From Anaerolineae bacterium (GTDB lineage: Bacteria; Chloroflexota; Anaerolineae; JAFGEY01), in contig JAFGEY010000022.1 of assembly GCA_016931365.1 (NCBI GenBank), forward strand, positions 1 to 26,965: 26,965 nt of DNA, read 5' to 3'. Under the pieces are notes generated by a model. That model was given only the letters and a program-made list of their open reading frames with translations, was not told the DNA's origin and made no database searches. A program made the position numbers and the translations under genes. Numbering within the stretch: the first letter of the stretch is position 1; each line of letters starts with the position of its first letter. Shown here one piece after another: positions 20,004 to 26,965 of this stretch.

Positions 20004-21977
20004 ATGAACGTCAAAACCGAGATCCTCTACCAATACCCCTATCCAATTGCGTTGACCTATCACAACGCCGACAATGTGCGCGAGGCGGTCGGCGCACACG
20101 ATCAGCGGGTCAGGCTGTTCGAGGTTACGCTCAAGTATCTCTCGTCAATTGCTATTGCCCAATACCTGGCCGATCGGTTGGAAGACGGGCGCGTCAAGCA
20201 GGCTTTGCAAGGCCTGTTCCGGCCCTCGCTGGGACAGTGGAACGGCTTTTTGCGCGAGGTGCTCAGCGCCTATGAGCGTGTGGGACGCGTAGCTGAGATG
20301 TTCATTCCCGAGTTGTTTGATGCCTATAACAAGAAACAGCGCGAACGTCCGGCGATGATTGACGCTTATAACCAGATCGTCAATTACGTGCAGAATCGAA
20401 CCGACAGTGCGACTACATCCCTTTCGGTGCGCCAGTTCTGCGACGCGATGGTCAATTATCGCAACAAGACGATCGGCCACGGGGCGATCAACCAGTATCA
20501 CTGCGAGCAGATCAACGATCCACTCTTTGCCGCCCTCGAAGAGATGCTGGGCCAACTGACCTTCCTGGAAGCGTACAAGCTGGTCTACATCGAAGATGTG
20601 CGGCTGCGGCGCGGCAGTTATACGCACGAAATGGTCAGTTTTATGGGCAGCACGCCGCCCTCGCGGCTCAAAGAGGCCTATGTCTCCGACAGCCAGGGTG
20701 ATTATCGCGTCGAGGAGCAGCTTTACCTGTGCAAACACGGCACCAACGTGCCCGTATTGAGCCTGCACCCGTTGGTCATCGCCTGGCAGAACGACGTGCT
20801 CTTTTTGAATGAAAGCGAGCGCGACCGCGACATCGAGTATCTGAGCTACCAGAGCGGGCAGATCAAACGGCCCGACCGCCTGCTGGAGGATTTCAAAGAC
20901 ATCGTCGGCTCGGTCATTGTCACCGAGCCGGACGCCGAATCGTCGTTTGAACGGATGCGGCGCAAGGTCATCGCGCCCGAGGTTGAGGCGACGCCGTACG
21001 AATTGGGCATTCAGGCTTTCGAGCAGGAGGATTGGGCGGCAGCGATTCAGCAGTTAGGCCAGGTGGCGGCGCAAGATGCCCATGCTGCCGACGTGCAGGC
21101 CAAACTGGACGAGGCGCGCCGTCAGCAAGACTTGCTGGCCCGCTATAACCGCGCCCAGCAGTGGGTATCGCAGGGCGATTGGGATCAGGCGGAAGCGATT
21201 TTGAGCAAGCTGGAGCAGGACGAGCCGGGCTATCGCGACGTGCGCGGCCTGCTGAATACCGTGCAAATGGGCAAAGCCGAGCAAAAAAACCTGGAACGGC
21301 TTTACGAGCAGGCCCAGGATGCGCTCAAGACACAGGCGTGGGATCAGGGCTATGACTTGTTGCGGCGGCTGTACGACCTGCGCGCCGATTTTCGTGACGT
21401 GCGCGCGCTCTATGGGGCGCAAAAGCGCATTGCCGACCTGTACAACCAGGCCCTGGAGTCGATGTCGAACCGGCGCTGGGCTGAAGCGCAGACGGCATTG
21501 CACCAGATCCACGCGCTCGCGCCCGGCTATAAAAACATTGCTTCGCTCATCGAGCGGACCGAGCGCGAGCTGGAAAACGAGGCGCAGATGGCTGCCTGGT
21601 ACAGCCAGGCCAAGACACACATCGCGCTCGAAGAGTGGGAGCAAGCGCTCGAACTGCTGGATCGGATCGACGACCAGTTGGATGGCTACCACGATGTCAA
21701 TCAACTGATCGAGTCCGTACAGGCCAGGATTATGGTCGAGTGCCCCCGTTGCGGCCATCCGACGCCGTCAGGCACCAAGTTTTGCAGCAAATGCGGCGCG
21801 CCGCTCCAGACCTGGGTCTGCTGGCGCTGCCAGTCGCCGGTGCCCCTCGACCGCAAGTTTTGCGGCGTGTGTGGCGCATCCAAAGAACAGCCCATCGACA
21901 GGCAGGTGTGCCCCCAATGCGGGCACGCGAATTTGCCGGGACGCAAGTTTTGTGGTAAATGTGGTTATGCGTTTTGA
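20004..21977 (+). CDS. HEPN-like / TPR-like / triple zinc-ribbon protein
   Basis: A 657-residue cytoplasmic protein with three parts. The N-terminal 330 residues are mostly helical and include NYRNKTIGHG (Arg153, His159), an R-x5-H arrangement as in HEPN domains, many of which are RNases. The residues after it (VLSLHPLVIAWQNDVLFLNE) appear beta-rich. Residues about 330-575 are helical repeats of TPR-like type (YELGIQAFEQEDWAAAIQQL, RAQQWVSQGDWDQAEAILSK, AKTHIALEEWEQALELLDRI). The last 80 residues hold six CxxC pairs (CPRC, CSKC, CWRC, CGVC, CPQC, CGKC), which should make three zinc ribbons. I chose ATG 20004 (AAAGGA upstream) over an in-frame TTG at 19944. Such helical-repeat and zinc-ribbon proteins often serve as signalling adaptors; whether the HEPN part cuts RNA is unknown. 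No antitoxin-like partner is adjacent. Confidence 0.8.
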   Translation: MNVKTEILYQYPYPIALTYHNADNVREAVGAHDQRVRLFEVTLKYLSSIAIAQYLADRLEDGRVKQALQGLFRPSLGQWNGFLREVLSAYERVGRVAEMFIPELFDAYNKKQRERPAMIDAYNQIVNYVQNRTDSATTSLSVRQFCDAMVNYRNKTIGHGAINQYHCEQINDPLFAALEEMLGQLTFLEAYKLVYIEDVRLRRGSYTHEMVSFMGSTPPSRLKEAYVSDSQGDYRVEEQLYLCKHGTNVPVLSLHPLVIAWQNDVLFLNESERDRDIEYLSYQSGQIKRPDRLLEDFKDIVGSVIVTEPDAESSFERMRRKVIAPEVEATPYELGIQAFEQEDWAAAIQQLGQVAAQDAHAADVQAKLDEARRQQDLLARYNRAQQWVSQGDWDQAEAILSKLEQDEPGYRDVRGLLNTVQMGKAEQKNLERLYEQAQDALKTQAWDQGYDLLRRLYDLRADFRDVRALYGAQKRIADLYNQALESMSNRRWAEAQTALHQIHALAPGYKNIASLIERTERELENEAQMAAWYSQAKTHIALEEWEQALELLDRIDDQLDGYHDVNQLIESVQARIMVECPRCGHPTPSGTKFCSKCGAPLQTWVCWRCQSPVPLDRKFCGVCGASKEQPIDRQVCPQCGHANLPGRKFCGKCGYAF

Positions 21978-22064
21978 GCAATCCAAGAACCAGGCTGATT
22001 GGATAGACAAGATTTCGGTCTCAACTGATTTGATTCCGGCTCTGGCCGGGCGAGGAGGAAAACC

Positions 22065-23108
22065 ATGAAATGCCCGAATTGTGAAGCTCAAGTTCCGCAA
22101 GGAGAAAAGTTTTGTCCCCAGTGTGGCGTTCCCGTCGGGGGCGGAGTTTCCGCCGTGGGCGCGGGAAAATGCCCGCATTGCGGAGCGGCGCTGCTGCCCG
22201 GCGAGCGATTTTGCGGTGAGTGCGGCCGCGACGTGACTCAAGCGCCGCCGCCGCCAGTCTATGAATCGCCGGCGGCATCGCCGTTCCCTTCAACGTCGCC
22301 GTTCCCTTCAACGTCGCCGTTACCCTCGGCGGCGTCCAAGAAACGCTCGCCGTGGACGTGGATCATCGTTGTTGTTGTCGCTTTGCTCGTATTGGGATGC
22401 GGCGCGCTGTGCGTGGTTTTCGTCGTCGTGCCACAGTTCCTGCCAACGCCCACGCCTACGCTTACGCCGACTTTTACGCCGACGCCGACGCCAATCGCCA
22501 CCTCTACACCGACGTCGACGCCCACGCCGACACCGACGCCCACGCCGAGCTTCAGCCAGGGCGATTTGCTCTACGAGCAGGATTTTGTCGATCCGGATGA
22601 CGACTGGGAGATCAGCGAATCGGCAGACGTGGTCTATAGCCTCGACAATGGCGCATACTCGCTCGAGGTGATCAAGGCGAGTTGGATGGCCTGGAATGCC
22701 GCCGGACCCAATCTGGACAACTTTGTGCTCGAACTCGATGCCAGGCTGGCCGAAGGAAACAAGTACAACGCCTATGGCGTGTTGTTTGCGTACAAGAACA
22801 AGGACAACCGCTACGAGTTGGACATCAACGGCAACGGCAGTTTCACCTTTGGCAAAAAGGTCGATGGCGAGTGGACCGAAATCGTCGACTGGACGAATCA
22901 TGGCGCGATCAAGAGCACAGGGATGATCAACCACATTACCCTGATCCGGCTGGGCGACATGGTTACTCTGTACATCAACGATGAGTTGGTGTACGAATTC
23001 CAGGACAATTCGTTGCAAGTGGGATCGATTGCAGTGGTTGTGACTGCCTACGAAAATCCGCCTGCGCGGGCTACATTTGACAACATCAAGATATGGCAGG
23101 CGCAATAA
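22065..23108 (+). CDS. Zinc-ribbon membrane protein with Thr/Pro linker and outer LamG/DUF1080-like beta-sandwich
   Basis: A 347-residue protein crossing the membrane once. Residues 3-53 hold two zinc ribbons with four CxxC pairs (CPNC, CPQC, CPHC, CGEC), followed by a Pro/Ser-rich piece with SPFPST repeats. The span is at about 99-124 (WIIVVVVALLVLGCGALCVV). A Thr/Pro linker (about 127-165) leads to a 180-residue beta-rich outer domain: LYEQDFVDPDDDWEISESAD, YGVLFAYKNKDNRYELDING, INHITLIRLGDMVTLYINDE, RATFDNIKIW. This resembles concanavalin-like LamG/DUF1080 folds that bind sugars or surfaces. GAGGAGG six bases before ATG 22065 is a strong site. The zinc ribbons resemble those of the preceding gene product, so the two may meet on the cytoplasmic side. 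It ends 89 bases before the Ser/Thr kinase gene and may feed that kinase with an outside signal; this is inference. Confidence 0.82.
   Translation: MKCPNCEAQVPQGEKFCPQCGVPVGGGVSAVGAGKCPHCGAALLPGERFCGECGRDVTQAPPPPVYESPAASPFPSTSPFPSTSPLPSAASKKRSPWTWIIVVVVALLVLGCGALCVVFVVVPQFLPTPTPTLTPTFTPTPTPIATSTPTSTPTPTPTPTPSFSQGDLLYEQDFVDPDDDWEISESADVVYSLDNGAYSLEVIKASWMAWNAAGPNLDNFVLELDARLAEGNKYNAYGVLFAYKNKDNRYELDINGNGSFTFGKKVDGEWTEIVDWTNHGAIKSTGMINHITLIRLGDMVTLYINDELVYEFQDNSLQVGSIAVVVTAYENPPARATFDNIKIWQAQ
22278..22331 (+). repeat. 18-bp tandem repeat, two exact copies and one decayed copy
   Basis: Units at 22278-22295 and 22296-22313 are identical and the third (22314-22331) is degenerate. They encode SPFPST, SPFPST and SPLPSA in the cytoplasmic juxtamembrane part of the zinc-ribbon protein. 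Confidence 0.88.
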
Positions 23109-23124
23109 GTAACCAGAGTGTAAC

Positions 23125-23152
23125 TTGAATTTTGCTTGTGTTGTGCTATACT
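23125..23152 (+). promoter_or_regulatory. Predicted sigma-70-type promoter with extended -10 for the kinase gene
   Basis: TTGAAT at 23125-23130 (4 of 6), a 16-base spacer, and TATACT at 23147-23152 preceded by TGC. The start codon is 46 bases downstream of the -10 box, with GAGAGG at 23184-23189 as ribosome-binding site. Confidence 0.6.
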
Positions 23153-23197
23153 TGCAAGTGGGCATATGTCGGGGAGAAGAACAGAGAGGTCTTGGCT

Positions 23198-26100
23198 ATG
23201 GATCTAGTCGGCAAGACGCTTGGACACTTTGAAGTCACCCAAGAGTTGGGCAAAGGTGGCATGGCCACCGTCTATAAAGCTTATCAGGCCAATTTGCAGC
23301 GCTACGTGGCGATCAAAGTGCTTCTGCCTTCATTGGCTGAAGATATGGACCTGGTCAAACGCTTTCTGCGCGAGGCTCAGTCGGCGGCGGCGCTGCATCA
23401 TCCCAACGTGATCACCATCCACGACGTGGGCAGTGAGGAGCAGGTTCACTATATCGTCATGGAATACCTCGAAGGGATGACTTTGGCCGAGTTGTTGACC
23501 AAAGAAACCGCTTTGTCACCGGAGCGGATCGTCAACGTTTTGCGCCAGATCGCCAACGCGCTCGACTATGCCCATACCAAGGGCTATATCCACCGCGACA
23601 TCAAACCCAGCAACATTATGATCGATCCCGATCGCAAAGATCATATCACGTTGATGGATTTTGGCCTGGTGCGCGCCACCACCGGCAGCCGTCTGACCCG
23701 TACCGGGTTCATCATGGGTACGCCGGACTATATGTCGCCCGAGCAGGCGCGCGGCGATGCTCTCGATCGCCGGTCGGATATCTATTCGCTGGGCGTGATG
23801 CTCTACCATATGTTCACCGGCAACGTCCCCTTTGTCAAGCCGACGCCGCATGCCGTTCTGCTGGCTCACCTGATGGACGAACCGCCGCCCATGATCGCGC
23901 CGAGCCACAATATCACCCCCGTGATCGAAGCCGTGGTGCGCAAGTCGATGGCCAAAGACCCCAACCAACGCTACGATTGGGCTGGCGATCTGGTCGCCGA
24001 CCTGGAAACGGCGGTGATGAAGCCCGATACGTTTATTATGCCGCCGATGGAAGACCTGATGGCTCCTTACCAGAGCAAGACAATCGTAAGCTCAACGCCA
24101 CAGACCCCACCGTCCGGGATGCCCACCTATCCCCAGCCCACGCCGGCGCGCGGGGCGACGCCTTATCCGCAGACGCCGCCGCCGGGGTATTATCCACAAA
24201 CGCCGTCCGGCGGAGTGACGCCTTATCCACAAACGCCGCCTTCGGGCTATGTCTACCCGCAAACGCCGGCGGGTGGCGTGGCTGCCCCACCCAAAAAGCG
24301 CAGGTGGGTGATCCCGGTGGTGATTCTGGCCTTTGCGCTGATCGCCGCGCTGGTTGTGGGCGGGGTGTTGTTTTTGCCGTCGATTCTCGACCGGTTCAAT
24401 CCTACGCCCACGGTAGCGGTGGCGATGAATGCTACGTCGACCTCGACGCCGGAGCCCAAGATCGAACTCTTTGCCATCAGTCCCCAATCCGTCGTCCAGG
24501 GCGACAGTGTGACCATCGAGTGGCGCGTTTCCGGCGCCGACTCGGTGGATATCGAGCCGAACATCCGCCAGGATGCGCCCGCCAGCGGCAGCATCGTCGA
24601 CAAGCCGCTGGGTACGACCACCTATGAACTGATCTTGCCCGGCGGAGAGCGCCAATCGGTGACGGTCGAGGTTGCCCCGGCGCCCGGCGCGCCGGAGATT
24701 GTGTTTTTTGCGTCTTCGCCTCTCGAAGCGGTGCGCGGTCAAGAGGTGGAACTGGCCTGGCAGGTGACCGGCAACGTAGCCAGCATCGAAATTTACCTCG
24801 ATTACGCGGCGCAGCCCAAATGGTCGAACCTGCCTGCCCTGGGCACGCTGCGCACGTCGTTTGACAAGCCGAGCACGGTGGTGCTGCTCGCGCAGTACGA
24901 AGGGAAAAAATCGACTCAGACGATCTCGATCAACGTGCTAGAGCCGACGGCGACGGCAACGACGGCGCCGACGCCGGAGCCGACAGCGACGCCAACCGAG
25001 GTTCCGCCAACGCCGACTCCGATCCCGACGGCAACGCCTACGTCGGAGACATCCGCTTCGACGCCGGCATCGACGCCGACCAAAACAGCGACCAAACCGC
25101 CCACGCAGCCAAGCACGGGTGCATTGATCTCTTTTGAGACCTTTGGCACCTGGCGGCGCGGCGATCAACCCTATGGCGAGTTCACCCAAAGCAGCGAGCA
25201 AGTCAAATCGGGCAGCTATGCGGGCAAACTGGTCTATAATTTCAGCAGCGCGTCTGCGGGGGACGATTTTGTCATCTTTGAGCAAAAGACGGCGGTCTCC
25301 GGCGAGCCAAACCAGGTCAGTGTGTGGGTGTACGGCGACGGCTCCGGTCATTTTTTCAACCTGTGGGTGCTCGACGCCGAGGGCGAGATGTGGGCTGTGG
25401 CGATGGGGCGCATCTATCACACGGGCTGGCAAAAGATGACCGGCACACTGGCTCCCGGCCTGCCCTGGCCTAACGGCCACGTTTACGGCCCGGACAATAG
25501 CAAAGTCGATTACCCGGTGCGTTTCAGCGGCATCGTCATCGACCGGGCGGATGGGGCCAAGACGGGCACACTCTATTTTGACGACATTGCTTTCTTAGCG
25601 GGGACAGTTGCGCAAGGGACGCCGGTGCCCGGCGCGACGGCAACGCCGGTCATGCCTGCTTCGGGCGAAGTGGGCCGGATCATCTTTACCGTGCAAGAGG
25701 GCGATAACTATTATCTCTACTCCACCGACCCGGCCTGGAGCAACCCGGTCGAGATCGGGCGGACTACCTATGCCAACTCGACCTGTCCTGAGGGTAACCG
25801 TGAAGTGCGCACGATGGATGGCAAGAGCATCCCGATCAAGGCGATCAACGTCTGCCTGGTAGCAGGCACGGTTGGCTCTTGTCCCGCGCCCAATGGGGCG
25901 GTCAAGGCCAATACGTCCAACGTCGGCGATGGCAATTTCGCCGTCACACTGGTGCGCGCCAGCGACGGGCAGCAACTGCGCTCCTATTATATCGGCAAGC
26001 TGTACATCTGGAGCGGTCTCAACTGGGCCCCGGACAGCAGCCACTTTTTGTTCACCGATCAGAACATGGGTGTGATCCGCGCCGAAGTGGACGAGGACGG

Positions 26101-26299
26101 CTACAAGGTGATCCTCGGCGTCAAATACAACGATTGGCCGCTCCAGTTCACGCCGGATGGCAGCTATGTGTACTATTTAAAGCTGGTTGCCGGGGCCAAT
26201 GCTGACGTGTTTGTCATTCGCTCCGACGGCACGGGCGAGCGCAACATCACCAACGCGCCGATCTCGAAAAAGATGTGCCCGCGCTGGAAAGGCCCCTGA
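23198..26299 (+). CDS. Transmembrane Ser/Thr protein kinase with Ig-like, carbohydrate-binding-like and propeller-like outer domains
   Basis: A 1033-residue PASTA-less Hanks-type kinase. The kinase domain (about 11-280) is complete: glycine loop LGKGGMATVYKA, Lys40 (VAIKVL), catalytic HRDIKPSN (Asp134), DFG at Asp154, and GTPDYMSPEQA. A Pro-rich juxtamembrane part carries PQTP repeats. The span is at about 371-393 (VIPVVILAFALIAALVVGGV). Outside, two Ig-like domains come first (FAISPQSVVQGDSVTIEWRV and FFASSPLEAVRGQEVELAWQ), then a Thr/Pro linker. A jelly-roll domain like carbohydrate-binding modules follows (ISFETFGTWRRGDQPYGEFT ... SGIVIDRADGAKTGTLYFDD), and last a TolB/WD40-like region (IWSGLNWAPDSSHFLFTDQN; SDGTGERNITN). 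ATG 23198, with GAGAGG upstream, is preferred to an in-frame TTG at 23132 that lies within the promoter. It probably senses glycans or wall material and phosphorylates cytoplasmic partners, possibly the neighbouring zinc-ribbon proteins. Confidence 0.92.
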   Translation: MDLVGKTLGHFEVTQELGKGGMATVYKAYQANLQRYVAIKVLLPSLAEDMDLVKRFLREAQSAAALHHPNVITIHDVGSEEQVHYIVMEYLEGMTLAELLTKETALSPERIVNVLRQIANALDYAHTKGYIHRDIKPSNIMIDPDRKDHITLMDFGLVRATTGSRLTRTGFIMGTPDYMSPEQARGDALDRRSDIYSLGVMLYHMFTGNVPFVKPTPHAVLLAHLMDEPPPMIAPSHNITPVIEAVVRKSMAKDPNQRYDWAGDLVADLETAVMKPDTFIMPPMEDLMAPYQSKTIVSSTPQTPPSGMPTYPQPTPARGATPYPQTPPPGYYPQTPSGGVTPYPQTPPSGYVYPQTPAGGVAAPPKKRRWVIPVVILAFALIAALVVGGVLFLPSILDRFNPTPTVAVAMNATSTSTPEPKIELFAISPQSVVQGDSVTIEWRVSGADSVDIEPNIRQDAPASGSIVDKPLGTTTYELILPGGERQSVTVEVAPAPGAPEIVFFASSPLEAVRGQEVELAWQVTGNVASIEIYLDYAAQPKWSNLPALGTLRTSFDKPSTVVLLAQYEGKKSTQTISINVLEPTATATTAPTPEPTATPTEVPPTPTPIPTATPTSETSASTPASTPTKTATKPPTQPSTGALISFETFGTWRRGDQPYGEFTQSSEQVKSGSYAGKLVYNFSSASAGDDFVIFEQKTAVSGEPNQVSVWVYGDGSGHFFNLWVLDAEGEMWAVAMGRIYHTGWQKMTGTLAPGLPWPNGHVYGPDNSKVDYPVRFSGIVIDRADGAKTGTLYFDDIAFLAGTVAQGTPVPGATATPVMPASGEVGRIIFTVQEGDNYYLYSTDPAWSNPVEIGRTTYANSTCPEGNREVRTMDGKSIPIKAINVCLVAGTVGSCPAPNGAVKANTSNVGDGNFAVTLVRASDGQQLRSYYIGKLYIWSGLNWAPDSSHFLFTDQNMGVIRAEVDEDGYKVILGVKYNDWPLQFTPDGSYVYYLKLVAGANADVFVIRSDGTGERNITNAPISKKMCPRWKGP
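24158..24280 (+). repeat. Imperfect tandem repeat encoding PQTP-rich segments
   Basis: Units 24158-24217 (60 bp) and 24218-24280 (63 bp) both begin TPYPQTPP and end in GGV, with PQTP occurring four times in total. They form the proline-rich cytoplasmic linker between the kinase domain and the membrane span. Confidence 0.82.
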
Positions 26300-26353
26300 T
26301 CCATATATCGCTTCGCCAGAGTCCAGTATGTAAGAGCCGGGGAGCAAAGACGA

Positions 26354-26965
26354 TCAAAGATAAAGGTTAACCGCTGCGATACCCATAGGCGGAATGGTCA
26401 GTTCCAGCTCTACCGTCTCATTGCTGACCTGGACAGAAATTGTTTCCGTTTCCATCCATGATGCCGCTTGTAGCGCAGCGAATTGCCTGTCATTTACGTA
26501 ATCGGGTGCGCCAATTTCAAACCATGTTTCAATTGCATTTGCATGCGAGTCATCCACACGTTGTAAATCTCCGGCAAGTTTAGCTCCATCCGGCTTGTTG
26601 ATTCCACTGAGAGAAATCTTGACGCGCTCCTCATTGATTACGTGCTGTAGGGAGTGATGGTTAACGGCAATAATCTGTACGCAACGTGATGCGTCTTTCT
26701 TCACCGCATATACATCGACCGTACCATCGGCCAGCGTTTTCTCATATATCTCGTTGCCAAGTTTATGAAGCAGTTCGAAGGCGCGAAATGTTGGTTTCGC
26801 AACACCGTGAAGGGTCAAAAGCCCGAATCCGCCATGGAATTCCGCATGCGGCATACCACCCTCTTCAAAAATATCGGAGAAAGTCCAATACGAATACCCC
26901 TCAACCAGGCCGACTGCATCAAGGATTGTTTTCATCACAAAAGAAGCCCCGAATGGCTTATCAGA
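26354..26965 (-). CDS. Glycoside hydrolase family 39-type beta-xylosidase, C-terminal part (gene runs off the right edge)
   Basis: The frame is open from the stop (TGA at 26356-26354) to the window edge, giving about 203 residues; internal GTG/ATG codons near 26938 are not the real start. The visible part holds the end of the catalytic barrel, VEGYSYWTFSDIFEEGGMP and FHGGFGLLTLHGVAKPTFRA, a motif series I associate with GH39 xylosidases. A beta-rich C-terminal domain follows (TVDVYAVKKDASRCVQIIAV; ETVELELTIPPMGIAAVNLY). The catalytic acid/base and nucleophile lie upstream of what is shown, so activity cannot be judged. Local GC is about 50% against about 60% in the kinase gene beside it, which suggests a different history or recent transfer. 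It converges on the kinase gene, 54 bases away; no clear terminator was found between them. Confidence 0.83.
   Translation of the reverse strand, partial: SDKPFGASFVMKTILDAVGLVEGYSYWTFSDIFEEGGMPHAEFHGGFGLLTLHGVAKPTFRAFELLHKLGNEIYEKTLADGTVDVYAVKKDASRCVQIIAVNHHSLQHVINEERVKISLSGINKPDGAKLAGDLQRVDDSHANAIETWFEIGAPDYVNDRQFAALQAASWMETETISVQVSNETVELELTIPPMGIAAVNLYL

Noticed and set aside
22320..23165. Antisense ORF (281 codons) opposite the zinc-ribbon membrane protein
   Set aside because: It lies on the reverse of Thr/Pro-coding repeats and gives an Arg-rich low-complexity product.

Overview
The window looks like chromosomal DNA of an uncultured or poorly characterised Chloroflexota bacterium, probably of the Anaerolineae type. 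This is an inference from gene content, not a marker-gene result. The reasons are: Thr-Pro-rich linkers next to single membrane spans in four proteins; an acidic protein studded with P-D-W-L motifs; a MutL-family (glutamate-mutase accessory) gene without mutase subunits; and a Ser/Thr kinase with a large outer part. Base composition is about 60% GC in most genes and nearer 50% in the partial gene at the right edge. No rRNA, tRNA, CRISPR array, transposase or phage gene was seen.

Layout. (1) 155-8235, plus strand: seven tightly packed genes that read as one operon. They encode a 91-residue hydrophobic protein, a TM-soluble-TM protein (DUF6754-like), a six-span membrane protein, a 921-residue protein with 20 P-D-W-L-type motifs and two membrane spans, another polytopic membrane protein, a MutL-like ASKHA protein, and a 346-residue protein with a lipoyl-like motif and a KOW/SH3-like tail. 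This is the best candidate for an undescribed system: a putative membrane complex built around a MutL-like ATPase. (2) 8396-8935: a small membrane or surface protein flanked by inverted repeats. (3) 9139-11736: a P-loop ATPase fused to an OmpR-type winged helix, an abutting uroporphyrinogen-decarboxylase-like gene, then a DUF1858 protein with its own promoter. (4) 11783-14815, minus strand: rplI, a rodZ-like gene and rimO, with an intrinsic terminator between the last two. rimO converges on the DUF1858 gene and shares a terminator hairpin with it.

(5) 14816-15101 is a divergent regulatory region. (6) 15102-23108, plus strand: a hydantoinase/dihydropyrimidinase-like amidohydrolase, a stand-alone receiver domain and a tiny membrane protein (all overlapping by one base), then a P-loop/TPR protein with an altered Walker A, a HEPN-like/TPR/zinc-ribbon protein, and a zinc-ribbon/TM/beta-sandwich protein. 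(7) 23198-26299: a transmembrane Ser/Thr kinase with its own promoter and with Ig-like, carbohydrate-binding-like and propeller-like outer domains. Blocks 6 and 7 read as a signalling neighbourhood. (8) 26354 to the right edge, minus strand: the C-terminal part of a GH39-type beta-xylosidase.

Starts were re-chosen where a downstream ATG/GTG has a better ribosome-binding site or overlaps the previous stop (427, 1211, 7195, 14317, 16538, 20004, 23198). All family names come from motif recognition by eye; no database search was possible.
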